Origin: Streptomyces prunicolor NBRC 13075
GTDB lineage: Bacteria; Actinomycetota; Actinomycetes; Streptomycetales; Streptomycetaceae
NCBI RefSeq assembly: GCF_000367365.1
Contig: NZ_BARF01000029.1
Span: 94,619 to 158,618 of the forward strand
Direction of reading: 5' to 3'
Length of the DNA stretch: 64,000 nt
Shown: positions 33,407 through 42,252 of the stretch, piece by piece
Numbering within the stretch: the first letter of the stretch is position 1
How the letters are laid out: each line of letters starts with the position of its first letter
Notes under the pieces: model-generated
What the model was told of the DNA's origin: nothing
Databases searched by the model: none
What the model saw: the letters and a program-made list of their open reading frames with translations, nothing else
Position numbers and translations under genes: made by a program

Positions 33407-33946
33407 ATGAGAAGACACGCCCTCCGGAAGACGGCTACCAGACTCGCGGCGTTAGCTGCGGCGTCCCTCTCCGTCCTGACCTTTACCTCCCCGGCAAGCG
33501 CGGACACCTCGACCGTCAGCCCTCAGTCCGTGACCTACTACCAGTACCAGCTCTTCTATTACAGCAAGTGCCTGGACGTAGCAGGCCAGGCCAACGGCTC
33601 CATAGTCCAGCAGTACACCTGCAACGGAACCGTCAACCAGCAGTGGTCGCCGCGGGCGACCGACAGCGGCTATTTCCAGATGGTCGTCGCGAGCAGCGGC
33701 CGATGCATGGAGGTCGTGAATTCGAGCCAGGACAACTACGCGGTCCTTCAGATCAACGACTGCAACGGCGGGTACAACCAGCAGTGGACCACGCGGTCGA
33801 GCACGCGCTCCAACTGGCCGCTGCTCGTCGCCCGGCACAGCGGCAAGTGCCTGACTCCGTACAACTTCAGCTCGGTCGACCGCGCCCAGATGATGCAGTA
33901 CACCTGCATCAGCGACGCCACGTATATGCAGTGGAACCGTTCCTGA
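33407..33946 (+). CDS. Secreted ricin-type beta-trefoil lectin domain protein
   Basis: The 179-residue protein has a signal peptide (basic MRRHALRKTATR, then LAALAAASLSVLTFTSPASA). A single beta-trefoil domain follows with three QxW repeats: NQQWSP, NQQWTT and YMQWNRS. Cys residues sit in the usual repeat positions (SKCLDVAG, GRCMEVVNS, GKCLTPYN). No catalytic domain is attached, so it should act as a secreted sugar-binding protein. AGAGGAGA precedes the ATG. The closeness to PBP and O-mannosyltransferase genes hints that it may bind wall glycans or mannosylated proteins; this is inference. Confidence 0.87.
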   Translation: MRRHALRKTATRLAALAAASLSVLTFTSPASADTSTVSPQSVTYYQYQLFYYSKCLDVAGQANGSIVQQYTCNGTVNQQWSPRATDSGYFQMVVASSGRCMEVVNSSQDNYAVLQINDCNGGYNQQWTTRSSTRSNWPLLVARHSGKCLTPYNFSSVDRAQMMQYTCISDATYMQWNRS

Positions 33947-34021
33947 CCCCGAACTGCCAACGGCCGGCAACGACCAAGGGGACGCGGCGGATCGCCACGC
34001 CCCCTTGCTGCGTCTGCCCAG

Positions 34022-35773
34022 CTAGACCCACGTATCCAGCCACATTCGCGACCGCCACTGGTCGATGGGAATCGCCGTCCCCGTGTACAGCGGCCAGAAG
34101 TAGATGAAGTTCCACGTGATCAGCAGGACCAGGACGCCCGCGCCCACCGCGCCCGCGACCCGGCGGGTCTCGCTGGAGTTCGGGGGGCCGATGACCGCGC
34201 CGATCAGCATCGCGACCGCGAGGCAGAGGAACGGGAGGAAGACGATGGAGTAGAAGAAGAAGATCGTGCGGTCCTGGTACATGAACCAGGGGAGGTAGCC
34301 GGCCGCGACGCCGCAGGCGATCGCGCCCGCGCGCCAGTCGCGGCGGAACGCCCAGCGCCACAGGACGTACAGGAGCGCGAAGCAGGCCGCCCACCAGAGG
34401 AGCGGGGTGCCGATCGCGAGGACCTCGCGGGCGCACTTCTCGCCCGCGCTCGCCGGGCAGCCGTCCGCGCCGGGGGAGGGGGACTCGTAGAAGTACGAGA
34501 CCGGGCGGCCGTCGACCAGCCAGCTCCAGGGGTTGGACATGTACGTGTGCGGGGAGTGCAGGCCGACGTTGAACTCGTAGACCTCGTGCTCGTAGTGCCA
34601 CAGGCTGCGCGCCCAGTCCGGCATGTACTGGCTCCAGAAGCCGCCCTTGCCGTCGGTGGCCGCCCAGTTGCGGAAGTAGCCGCCGGTGCCGTTGGCGGGG
34701 GAGAGGATCCAGCCGAGCCAGGACAGGACGTAGACCGAGATCGCGACCGGGGCGGTGGAGATGAAGGCGAGGCCCACGTCGTGCTTGAGGACCGCGGCAT
34801 ACGGCTTGCTCGCGCCCGCGACCTTGCGGGAGCCGACGTCCCAGAGCACGGCCATCACCACGAAGGCGGCGGCGTAGAACATGCCGTTCCACTTGGTGGC
34901 CATCGCGAGGCCGAGCGTCAGACCGGCCATCCAGCGCCAGGGGCGCCAGCCGAGGGAGAGGGTGTCGGCGATGTGGGCGTCGGGGCGGACCCGGCCGTCG
35001 GCGTCGATCGGTAGCGCTGCCGCGAGTTTCGCCCGGGCCCTGTCCCGGTCCAGGAGCAGGCAGCCGAACGCGGCCACCACGAAGAACATCAGCACGCCGT
35101 CGAGCAGCGAGGTGCGGGCCATCACGAAGGCCAGGCCGTCGAGCGACATCATGACGCCCGCGACACAGCCCAGGAACGTGGAGCGGAACAGGCGGCGGCC
35201 GATGCGGCACAGCATCAGGATCGCGAGCGTGCCCAGCAGCGCCGTCATGAAGCGCCAGCCGAAGGGGTTGAAGCCGAAGATCAGCTCGCCGAGGCCGATG
35301 ACGTACTTGCCGACCGGCGGGTGCACGACATAGGCAGCGTCCGTCGGGATGGGGATGTGACCGTTGTGCTGGAGGATCAGGTCGTTGGCGTTCTTGTCCC
35401 AATTGACCTCGAAGCCGCGGTGGACCAGCGCCCACGCGTCCTTCGCGTAGTACGTCTCGTCGAATATCACCGCCTTCGGGCTGCCCAGGTGGTAGAAGCG
35501 CATCACGCCCGCCATGAGCGTGACCAGCAGCGGACCGCCCCAGCCCGACCAGCGGGTGATGCGGTCGACGAGCCCAGGCGAGAAGCCCAGCGCCGCCCAC
35601 AGCCGCGGGCTGGGCTCCGCGTACGGCGGCACCAGCCGGTCGCGTACGTCGCTTCTGGGCCCCGCCGAGTAGCCGAATCGGCGCAGCCGCTGCTGCCACG
35701 ACGGCCGCTGGTCTTGCGGGGCCTGCCCTTGCCGGGTGTCCGTGGAGTCCATGGACGACGCTGTACTGGTCAC
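34022..35773 (-). CDS. pmt: Protein O-mannosyltransferase
   Basis: The 583-residue protein is an integral membrane GT39 enzyme. The catalytic acidic motif is in FDETYYAKDAW (about residue 103). About ten helices follow in two blocks, and a large extracytoplasmic loop between them carries conserved WSQYMPDWARSLWHYEHEVY and HSPHTYMSNPWSWL. It moves mannose from polyprenyl-phosphate mannose to Ser/Thr of exported proteins, as known for Pmt of Streptomyces and Mycobacterium. The gene is divergent from rsmI, an arrangement widely conserved in actinobacteria. Confidence 0.93.
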   Translation of the reverse strand: MTSTASSMDSTDTRQGQAPQDQRPSWQQRLRRFGYSAGPRSDVRDRLVPPYAEPSPRLWAALGFSPGLVDRITRWSGWGGPLLVTLMAGVMRFYHLGSPKAVIFDETYYAKDAWALVHRGFEVNWDKNANDLILQHNGHIPIPTDAAYVVHPPVGKYVIGLGELIFGFNPFGWRFMTALLGTLAILMLCRIGRRLFRSTFLGCVAGVMMSLDGLAFVMARTSLLDGVLMFFVVAAFGCLLLDRDRARAKLAAALPIDADGRVRPDAHIADTLSLGWRPWRWMAGLTLGLAMATKWNGMFYAAAFVVMAVLWDVGSRKVAGASKPYAAVLKHDVGLAFISTAPVAISVYVLSWLGWILSPANGTGGYFRNWAATDGKGGFWSQYMPDWARSLWHYEHEVYEFNVGLHSPHTYMSNPWSWLVDGRPVSYFYESPSPGADGCPASAGEKCAREVLAIGTPLLWWAACFALLYVLWRWAFRRDWRAGAIACGVAAGYLPWFMYQDRTIFFFYSIVFLPFLCLAVAMLIGAVIGPPNSSETRRVAGAVGAGVLVLLITWNFIYFWPLYTGTAIPIDQWRSRMWLDTWV

Positions 35774-35835
35774 CGCGCCATCGTAGGGAACAGGGCTGTG
35801 TGAGTCCCGCCTCTCTCCCCTGAGAGGATGGAAAC

Positions 35836-36696
35836 GTGACAGTTGCTCCCGGAACTCTGGTCCTTGCCGGCACCCCCATCGGCGACATCGCGGACGCTCC
35901 GCCGCGGCTCGCCGAGGAGTTGGCGGGTGCCGATGTGGTCGCCGCCGAGGACACGCGACGGCTCCGGCGGCTCACGCAGGCGCTGGGGGTGCAGCCCAAG
36001 GGGCGGGTCGTGTCGTACTTCGAGGGCAACGAGGCCGCGCGGACACCGGAGTTGGTCGAGGCGCTGCTCGGCGGCTCGCGCGTGCTGCTGGTGACCGATG
36101 CCGGGATGCCGTCCGTGTCCGACCCGGGGTACCGGCTGGTCGCCGCCGCCGTGGAGAAGGACATCAAGGTCACCGCCGTACCGGGACCGTCCGCCGTGCT
36201 CACCGCGCTCGCGCTGTCCGGGCTGCCGGTGGACCGGTTCTGCTTCGAGGGGTTCCTGCCGAGGAAGGCCGGTGAGCGGTTGTCGCGGCTGCGGGAGGTG
36301 GCCGGGGAACGGCGCACCCTCGTCTACTTCGAGGCCCCGCACCGGCTCGACGACACCCTCGCCGCGATGGCCGAGGTGTTCGGCGCCGAGCGGCGGGCCG
36401 CCGTCTGCCGGGAGCTGACGAAGACGTACGAGGAGATCAAGCGCGGCCCGGTTGGCGAGCTGGCGGAATGGGCGGCGGAGGGTGTGCGCGGGGAGATCAC
36501 CGTCGTCGTCGAAGGCGCCCCGGAGAAGGCCGAGGAACTGAGCGCCGACGAGCTGGTACGGCGGGTGCGGGTGCGCGAGGAGGCGGGGGAGCGACGTAAA
36601 GAGGCGATCGCCGCCGTGGCCGTCGAGGCAGGCGTTCCCAAGCGCGAGGTGTTCGATGCCGTGGTGGCGGCGAAGTCTGCGCAAAAACCCCTCTGA
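35836..36696 (+). CDS. rsmI: 16S rRNA (cytidine1402-2'-O)-methyltransferase RsmI
   Basis: The 286-residue enzyme shows the tetrapyrrole-methylase fold of RsmI: LVLAGTPIGDIAD at the start (about residue 10), AAEDTRRLRRL, the S-adenosylmethionine loop TDAGMPSVSDPGYRL, then PGPSAVLTALALSG and the GFLPRK motif. It methylates the 2'-O of C1402 in 16S rRNA. A GTG start follows a weak GGATGG site. Its last codons lie in an imperfect 22-bp tandem duplication. Confidence 0.94.
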   Translation: MTVAPGTLVLAGTPIGDIADAPPRLAEELAGADVVAAEDTRRLRRLTQALGVQPKGRVVSYFEGNEAARTPELVEALLGGSRVLLVTDAGMPSVSDPGYRLVAAAVEKDIKVTAVPGPSAVLTALALSGLPVDRFCFEGFLPRKAGERLSRLREVAGERRTLVYFEAPHRLDDTLAAMAEVFGAERRAAVCRELTKTYEEIKRGPVGELAEWAAEGVRGEITVVVEGAPEKAEELSADELVRRVRVREEAGERRKEAIAAVAVEAGVPKREVFDAVVAAKSAQKPL

Positions 36697-36721
36697 GCTT
36701 GCGCAAAAAACCCTCTGACCT
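36678..36721. repeat. 22-bp tandem duplication over the rsmI stop codon
   Basis: The unit TGCGCAAAAACCCCTCTGAG plus CT is followed head to tail by a copy with two changes. The first unit encodes the last residues (AQKPL) and the stop. Confidence 0.85.
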
Positions 36722-36975
36722 GCGGGAAAGCTTCCTCTGAGCGGGGCGCTGTTCCGATGAGCGCGCGCCCCATGGCGGGGCAAAGCGCGGTCACGAAATG
36801 CAAAGCCCGGACCGGCTTGACGGGGCGATTCGACAAGGAAAGTCCAAATCGCCTCCAACAGTCGACAGGACTGATGCATTCGCCCTGCCGGAGGCGTCCA
36901 CTGGATGAAGGGACGCACCCGTCCCTCGCCTCCAACGGGATTCCGGGGGGAATCCCCTCGCCGGGGCGCCCAGGC

Positions 36976-37203
36976 CCTGTCGTCACATTCCCGTCTGCCC
37001 GGAGACGCCATGCACGCTCCCCCACTGCCTTAAGGGCGTGGGAGGTGCCCCCACTCGCCGCACCGGGCCCAGACCCGAGTACGTCCAGTACGCGGGTCAG
37101 GGCCCGGCACGCCGAGAGCACGCACCTGACGTCTCCGGGCCCGCCCTCCGGGCCCGCCCTCCGGGCCCGCCCTCCGGGCGGACGACGGGAATGTGACGAC
37201 AGG
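36976..37203. repeat. Complex palindromic element with tandem repeats
   Basis: A perfect 20-bp inverted repeat, CCTGTCGTCACATTCCCGTC (36976-36995) and its complement (37184-37203), bounds 228 bp. Inside are nested complementary segments: CCCGGAGACG against CGTCTCCGGG, and GCACCGGGCCCAGACCCG against a near-complement after GTCC. A 13-bp unit GGGCCCGCCCTCC is repeated about three times near 37138-37180. It fills most of the 540-base gap 36697-37236. The rest of that gap shows no gene: the frame from 36757 has no protein-like features before the ATG at 37237. Confidence 0.8.
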
Positions 37204-37236
37204 ACCTGGTCCAGCGGAAAGCAAGCAGGAGCTGGC

Positions 37237-37680
37237 ATGAGTGAGATCGCAGGGCAGACCGGCGTCCGTGGCGCTGCCACGGCCGTGGTCAACGAGTCGT
37301 ACTCCTTCGCCTGCATGCGGTGCGGGCACGGCTGGGAGCAGTCGTACGAGATAGAGCACCACGTCGACACCGACGGCCACCAGTTCGTGATGTACGTGGC
37401 GGAGGGTCAGGTCGTGCCGTCACCGCTCAGCCGGCCCGCCTGCCTCAACTGCGACGGGCATGTCGTGCGCATCATGCGCGCGGGCCAGGTGTCGTCGGTA
37501 CGGGAGGCCGCGCAGCGGCAGTACCAGGCGCCGCGGCCCCGGGCGGCCACCGCGGCGCCGGTCGAGGGTGCGGAGAACGGCGCGGGCGATGACGCCGCCG
37601 TGACACCGCTGCCGGAGCGCACGGACCACCACTGGCACCTGTCCGACCTCCTGCACCCGTTCCACCGCAAGGCGAGCTGA
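37237..37680 (+). CDS. Conserved zinc-ribbon-like protein
   Basis: The 147-residue protein has two Cys pairs, CMRCGHGWE (about residue 26) and CLNCDGH (about residue 69), that could bind one zinc ion, followed by an Ala/Pro-rich linker and a His-rich tail (DHHWHLSDLLHPFHRK). AGGAG stands six bases before the ATG. No family name is known to me. It is next to tatD but not overlapping it, so operon membership is uncertain. Confidence 0.78.
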   Translation: MSEIAGQTGVRGAATAVVNESYSFACMRCGHGWEQSYEIEHHVDTDGHQFVMYVAEGQVVPSPLSRPACLNCDGHVVRIMRAGQVSSVREAAQRQYQAPRPRAATAAPVEGAENGAGDDAAVTPLPERTDHHWHLSDLLHPFHRKAS

Positions 37681-37730
37681 CCGAGCGGCTCCGACGACCG
37701 GGCGGCATGCCCCTTTCGTAGGATCGGGGC

Positions 37731-38645
37731 ATGCCTTCCTCCAACGACAGCCGTAGCGGCAGTGGTAGCAGTAGCGGCCGCGAGAAGAACGCGGCGCCGC
37801 CGCTCCCGGAACCCCTCCGGGTGGCCGTCGCCGACTCCCACACCCACCTCGACATGCAGTCCGGCACGGTGGACGAGGCGCTCGCCAAGGCCGCGTCGGT
37901 CGGTGTGACGACGCTCGTCCAGGTCGGATGCGATGTGAAGGGCTCGCGCTGGGCCGCCGAGACGGCCGCCCGCCACGACTCCGTCCACGCGACGGTCGCC
38001 CTGCACCCGAACGAGGCCCCGCGCATAGTCCACGGCGACCCCGACGGCTGGTCCCGGCAGGGAGCGCGCGTACCCGGTGGTGAGGCGGCCCTGGAGGAAG
38101 CCCTCGCGGAGATCGACCGCCTCGCCGGACTCCCGCAGGTCAAGGGCGTCGGTGAGACCGGCCTCGACTACTTCCGCACCGGGCCCGAGGGCAAGGCGGC
38201 GCAGGAGCAGTCGTTCCGCGCGCACATCGAGATCGCCAAGCGGCACGGCAAGGCCCTGGTCATCCACGACCGCGACGCCCACGCCGACGTCCTGCGCGTC
38301 CTCAAGGAGGAAGGCGCCCCCGAGAGGACCGTCTTCCACTGCTACTCAGGCGACGCCGAGATGGCCGAACTCTGCGCCCGCGCCGGGTACTTCATGTCCT
38401 TCGCCGGCACCGTCACCTTCAAGAACGCCCAGAACCTGCGGGACGCGCTCGCCGTGGCCCCCCTGGAGCTGGTCCTGGTGGAGACCGACGCGCCCTTCCT
38501 CACTCCCGCCCCGTACCGCGGACGGCCCAACGCCCCCTATCTCATTCCGGTCACGGTGCGCGCGATGGCGGCCGTACGGGGCATCGAGGAGGACGCGCTG
38601 GCGACGGCGCTGGCCGCCAACACGGCCCGGGCGTTCGCCTATTGA
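37731..38645 (+). CDS. tatD: TatD-family metal-dependent deoxyribonuclease
   Basis: The 304-residue protein belongs to the amidohydrolase-like TatD family: metal motif DSHTHLD (about residue 35), the Glu in VGETGLDYFRTGPEG, ALVIHDRDAHAD, FHCYSGDAEMAE and ETDAPFLTP near the C-terminus. It probably is a 3'-5' exonuclease on DNA or RNA. TAGGAT ends six bases before the ATG with no ribosome binding site, so the transcript may be leaderless. The first 30 residues are Ser-rich and unstructured. Confidence 0.92.
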   Translation: MPSSNDSRSGSGSSSGREKNAAPPLPEPLRVAVADSHTHLDMQSGTVDEALAKAASVGVTTLVQVGCDVKGSRWAAETAARHDSVHATVALHPNEAPRIVHGDPDGWSRQGARVPGGEAALEEALAEIDRLAGLPQVKGVGETGLDYFRTGPEGKAAQEQSFRAHIEIAKRHGKALVIHDRDAHADVLRVLKEEGAPERTVFHCYSGDAEMAELCARAGYFMSFAGTVTFKNAQNLRDALAVAPLELVLVETDAPFLTPAPYRGRPNAPYLIPVTVRAMAAVRGIEEDALATALAANTARAFAY

Positions 38646-38765
38646 GCCTTCCAGAACGCATCGAACACAACTCTGGGTAGCCGCGTCGCTTTGGAGAGTG
38701 ACGGTCGCTCCGCTAGGTTCTGTTGGCCCGATCCGGACCCTTCTGGCCTTCTGGAGCGTGTCGGC

Positions 38766-40076
38766 GTGAGCAAATACGAGACCTACGAGACCTACGAGAC
38801 GTACGACCGCGGTGTACGCGCCGATGTGTACACCGACGGGCACACCGAGGTGTACGAGGACACGTACCGGCCTGCCTACGAGGCGCACGAACCCGTGTTC
38901 CCGCGCCAGGCGGGCACCGCGGAGCCGGCGAGCGAGACACCGGCACGGCACGGGCGGCGCCGAAGAGCCGACCGCCCGGACTCCGGCTCGGCGATGCGGC
39001 GGCTGGTCCCGCAGGCGCTGGTCGTCGCGTTCCTCGCCGGCGGCACCACCGCGTTCGTCGCCAAGGACAAGGCGATCGAGCTGAACGTCGACGGCAAGCC
39101 GCGCACCCTGCACACCTTCGCCGACGACGTCACCGAACTCCTCGCCCAGCAGGGCGTCGACGTCGGCGCCCACGACGTGGTGGCCCCCGGCCGCGACGCG
39201 CCCCTCGCCAGCGGCGACGAGGTCGCGGTCCGCTACGGCCGCCCCGTGCGCCTCACCATCGACGGGCAGCGGCGCGAGGTGTGGACGACGGCACGCACGG
39301 TCGACGGAGCCCTCGAACAACTCGGCGTACGGGCCGAGGGCGCCTACGTCTCGACCTCGCGCTCCCAGCCCATCGGCCGCGCCGGACTCGCCCTCGACGT
39401 GCGTACCGAACGCACCGTCACGATCATGGCCGACGGCCGCGCCCGCACGATCCGCACCAACGCGGCGACGGTCGGCGAGGCGGTCCAGGAAGCCGGCGTA
39501 GGCCTGCACGGCGAGGACACCACGTCGGTCCCGCCGGACAGCTTCCCGCGCGACGGCCAGACGATCACGGTCCTGCGGGTGACGGGGACGCGCGAGGTCC
39601 GCGAGGAGGCGATCCCCTTCAAGGTGGAACGCACCGACGACCCGACCCTCTTCAAGGGCACGGAGGTCGTCGAACGAGCCGGCCACCCCGGCCTGCGCCG
39701 CGTCACCTACGCCCTCCGCACGGTCAACGGCGTCAAGGAGAAGCCGCGGCGAGTGGACGACGAACTGGTGCGGGAGCCGCGCTCGCAGCTGGTCAAGGTC
39801 GGCACGAAGCCGATGCCCACGTCGGTCCAGGGCGCGGATCAGCTGAACTGGCACGGCCTGGCGACGTGCGAGTCCGGCGGCCGCCCCGGCGCGGTGGACC
39901 CGTCGGGCACCTACGGCGGCCTCTACCAGTTCGACACCCACACCTGGCACAGCCTGGGCGGCAGCGGTCGCCCCCAGGACGCGAGCGCGGAGGAACAGAC
40001 GTTCCGAGCGAAGAGGCTGTACGTGCGACGGGGTTCGAGCCCGTGGCCGCATTGCGGGACGCGCCTGCACGGCTGA
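38766..40076 (+). CDS. rpfB: Resuscitation-promoting factor RpfB
   Basis: The 436-residue protein has a long, acidic/Tyr-rich cytoplasmic N-terminus with ETYETYETY repeats and a membrane or signal helix (LVPQALVVAFLAGGTTAFVA, about residues 80-99). Three DUF348 domains (about 105-280), a G5 domain (about 285-360) and the transglycosylase-like RPF domain follow; NWHGLATCESGGRPGAVDP carries the catalytic Glu (about residue 370). It cleaves peptidoglycan glycan strands and promotes spore germination. GTG 38766 was chosen because the upstream in-frame codons have no protein character. A hairpin terminator follows. Confidence 0.93.
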   Translation: MSKYETYETYETYDRGVRADVYTDGHTEVYEDTYRPAYEAHEPVFPRQAGTAEPASETPARHGRRRRADRPDSGSAMRRLVPQALVVAFLAGGTTAFVAKDKAIELNVDGKPRTLHTFADDVTELLAQQGVDVGAHDVVAPGRDAPLASGDEVAVRYGRPVRLTIDGQRREVWTTARTVDGALEQLGVRAEGAYVSTSRSQPIGRAGLALDVRTERTVTIMADGRARTIRTNAATVGEAVQEAGVGLHGEDTTSVPPDSFPRDGQTITVLRVTGTREVREEAIPFKVERTDDPTLFKGTEVVERAGHPGLRRVTYALRTVNGVKEKPRRVDDELVREPRSQLVKVGTKPMPTSVQGADQLNWHGLATCESGGRPGAVDPSGTYGGLYQFDTHTWHSLGGSGRPQDASAEEQTFRAKRLYVRRGSSPWPHCGTRLHG

Positions 40077-40089
40077 GGGATGGCGAATA

Positions 40090-40117
40090 GGGGATAGGGG
40101 GCGCAGCCCCCATCCCC
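40090..40117 (+). terminator. Hairpin terminator after rpfB
   Basis: GGGGATAGGGGGC pairs with GCCCCCATCCCC (one bulged A) around a GCA loop, 13 bases after the rpfB stop. The dispersed repeat starts immediately after it. Confidence 0.75.
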
Positions 40118-40171
40118 TAGGGGCGCGGGGCTGTATCTATTTGCGGCTCCGCCGCGTGGGCGCGACCAGCC
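40118..40171 (+). repeat. 54-bp dispersed Streptomyces-type repeat, copy 2
   Basis: It runs TAGGGGCGCGGGGCTG to GTGGGCGCGACCAGCC and differs from the copy at 1362-1415 by one base, in the opposite orientation. It follows the rpfB terminator and precedes ksgA. Confidence 0.85.
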
Positions 40172-40213
40172 ACGACGGCGCAGCAGACGAAATCGGCCCC
40201 GTAACCTAGGAAC

Positions 40214-41134
40214 GTGAGCAGCAACCCCGACGCCCTCCTGGGCCCAGCCGAAATCCGCGAACTGGCAGCCGCCCTAAACGTCCGCCCCACAAAACAGCGC
40301 GGCCAGAACTTCGTGATCGACGCGAACACGGTCCGCCGCATCGTCCGCACCGCAGACGTCCGCCCCGACGACGTGGTCGTGGAGGTAGGCCCAGGCCTCG
40401 GCTCACTCACCCTCGCGCTGCTCGAAGTCGCCGACCGAGTCACCGCCGTGGAGATCGACGACACCCTCGCGAGCGCGCTCCCGGCGACGATCGCGGCCCG
40501 CATGCCCGACCGCGCCGACCGTTTCGCGCTGGTGCACTCGGACGCGATGCAGGTGACGGAGCTGCCGGGCCCGCCCCCCACCGCACTGGTCGCCAACCTC
40601 CCGTACAACGTGGCCGTACCGGTCCTGCTGCACATGCTGGAGCACTTCCCGAGCATCGAACGCACCCTGGTCATGGTCCAGGCGGAGGTCGCCGACCGCC
40701 TGGCCGCGCCGCCCGGTTCGAAGGTGTACGGCGTCCCGTCCGTGAAGGCGAACTGGTACGCCGAGGTCAAGCGGGCCGGTTCCATCGGCCGTACCGTCTT
40801 CTGGCCCGCCCCGAACGTGGACAGCGGCCTCGTCGCACTCACGCGGAGGCCCGAGCCGCTGAAGACCACCGCCACCCGGCGCGAGGTGTTCGCCGTGGTG
40901 GACGCGGCGTTCGCGCAACGCCGTAAGACCCTGCGGGCGGCGCTCGCGGGCTGGGCGGGATCGGCTGCGGCGGCGGAGGTGGCACTGGTGGCCGCCGGGG
41001 TGTCCCCGCAGGCGCGCGGCGAGTCGCTCACGGTCGAGGAGTTCACACGCATCGCGGAGAACAAGGTGGGCGCCGAGACCAAGGTGGACGCCGAAGCGGT
41101 TCAAGAGGGACAGCACAAGGAGCCCGGCAAGTGA
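40214..41134 (+). CDS. ksgA: 16S rRNA dimethyladenosine transferase KsgA/RsmA
   Basis: The 306-residue methyltransferase shows [16 protein letters not shown] (about residue 32), the S-adenosylmethionine motif [17 protein letters not shown] (about residue 55) and the catalytic [11 protein letters not shown] motif (about residue 128). The C-terminal domain contains [12 protein letters not shown]. It dimethylates two adenosines near the 3' end of 16S rRNA. ispE starts inside its stop codon (GTGA), so both are co-translated, a common arrangement in actinobacteria. Confidence 0.95.
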   Translation: MSSNPDALLGPAEIRELAAALNVRPTKQRGQNFVIDANTVRRIVRTADVRPDDVVVEVGPGLGSLTLALLEVADRVTAVEIDDTLASALPATIAARMPDRADRFALVHSDAMQVTELPGPPPTALVANLPYNVAVPVLLHMLEHFPSIERTLVMVQAEVADRLAAPPGSKVYGVPSVKANWYAEVKRAGSIGRTVFWPAPNVDSGLVALTRRPEPLKTTATRREVFAVVDAAFAQRRKTLRAALAGWAGSAAAAEVALVAAGVSPQARGESLTVEEFTRIAENKVGAETKVDAEAVQEGQHKEPGK

Positions 41135-42060
41135 GCGTCACCGTCCGCGTCCCCGCCAAGGTCAACGTCCAGCTCGCGGTCGGCGCCGCGCGCCCCGACG
41201 GCTTCCATGACCTGGCCAACGTCTTCCTCGCGGTCGGCCTCTACGACGAGGTCACCGTGACCCCCGCCGACGAACTCCGCGTCACCTGCACGGGCCCGGA
41301 CGCGGCCCAAGTCCCCCTGGACGGCACGAACTTGGCGGCCCGGGCGGCCGTAGCGCTCGCGGCGCGGTACGGCCGCAACCCCGCCGTGCACATCCACATC
41401 GCCAAGGACATCCCCGTCGCCGGCGGTATGGCGGGCGGCAGTGCGGACGGCGCGGGCGCGCTGGTGGCGTGCGACGCACTGTGGGGCACCGGTGCATCGC
41501 GGGCCGAACTGCTGGACATCTGCGCGGAGTTGGGCAGCGATGTGCCGTTCAGCCTGGTGGGCGGGGCGGCGCTCGGTATCGGGCGGGGGGAGAAGCTGAC
41601 CGTCCTGGAGACCGGCGGGACCTTCAACTGGGTGTTCGCGATGGCCGAGCGCGGGCTGTCGACCCCTGCCGTCTTCCGGGAGTTCGACCGGCTGGGCGAG
41701 GGCACCGACATCCCCGAGCCGGTCGCCTCCCAGCTGCTCCTCGACGCGCTCGCGAAGGGCGACCCGGACGCGCTCGCCGCCGCCGTCTCCAACGACCTTG
41801 AGCCCGCGGCCCTTTCGCTCTTTCCCGAGCTGGCCGACACCCTCGCCGCGGGCCGCACCGCGGGCGCCCTCGCCGCGCTGGTCTCCGGCTCGGGCCCGAC
41901 GACGGCGTTCCTCGTCCGCGACCCCGGTTCGGCGGCGAAGGTGGCGGCGGCGCTGACGGCCTCCGGAACATGCCGAACGGTACGTACGGCGGCGGGTCCG
42001 GCGGCCGGGGCGACCGTGATCGACCGACCTTCACACGAGGTCCACGGAACACCCGCCTGA
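41131..42060 (+). CDS. ispE: 4-diphosphocytidyl-2-C-methyl-D-erythritol kinase IspE
   Basis: The 309-residue GHMP kinase begins [20 protein letters not shown], has the ATP-binding [17 protein letters not shown] (about residue 90) and the C-terminal [13 protein letters not shown]. It phosphorylates CDP-methylerythritol in the MEP isoprenoid pathway. It overlaps ksgA by four bases. The conserved block ends here; in S. coelicolor, as I recall, an ABC-F gene follows directly. Confidence 0.95.
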   Translation: MSVTVRVPAKVNVQLAVGAARPDGFHDLANVFLAVGLYDEVTVTPADELRVTCTGPDAAQVPLDGTNLAARAAVALAARYGRNPAVHIHIAKDIPVAGGMAGGSADGAGALVACDALWGTGASRAELLDICAELGSDVPFSLVGGAALGIGRGEKLTVLETGGTFNWVFAMAERGLSTPAVFREFDRLGEGTDIPEPVASQLLLDALAKGDPDALAAAVSNDLEPAALSLFPELADTLAAGRTAGALAALVSGSGPTTAFLVRDPGSAAKVAAALTASGTCRTVRTAAGPAAGATVIDRPSHEVHGTPA

Positions 42061-42131
42061 CCTGCAAAAATGCGCATGTTCGGTGTTATCCAAACCACAT
42101 GGATTTATTGTTCGCCAATCGACCTCAAGGT

Positions 42132-42162
42132 CCCTTTCGCGCCCTATGTCACAGGGAAAGGG
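42132..42162. other. Possible hairpin after ispE
   Basis: CCCTTT (42132-42137) pairs with AAAGGG (42157-42162) and the inner CCCT with AGGG (42142-42145 with 42153-42156), leaving a small asymmetric internal loop. It lies in the 192-base, locally AT-richer gap between ispE and the MHYT gene, and could be a terminator. Confidence 0.35.
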
Positions 42163-42252
42163 CTGTCATGATCAGCCAACCCCGGTCCTCGTTACCGGCG
42201 GTACTCCCTGCGCGCGCGGTCTCGCCGCGCCACGCCCGAGAGGAACCTCCCC

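Noticed and set aside
33909..36317. 802-residue minus frame over pmt and rsmI
   Set aside because: It joins the frame-shifted shadow of pmt with the antisense of rsmI; no family motif.
37138..37181. CRISPR-like tandem repeats
   Set aside because: Units of 13 bp repeat without spacers and are part of the palindromic element.
36757..37236. Upstream extension of the zinc-ribbon-like protein to 307 residues
   Set aside because: The added sequence is translated palindromic and tandem-repeat DNA; AGGAG and an ATG at 37237 give a normal start.
38646..38765. c-di-AMP (ydaO) riboswitch upstream of rpfB
   Set aside because: The gap is only 120 bases and lacks recognisable ydaO sequence; this switch is known upstream of rpfA-type genes, not expected here.
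38723..40090. 455-residue frame overlapping rpfB
   Set aside because: Arg/Pro-rich shadow in the +1 frame. RpfB has the DUF348, G5 and RPF motifs.
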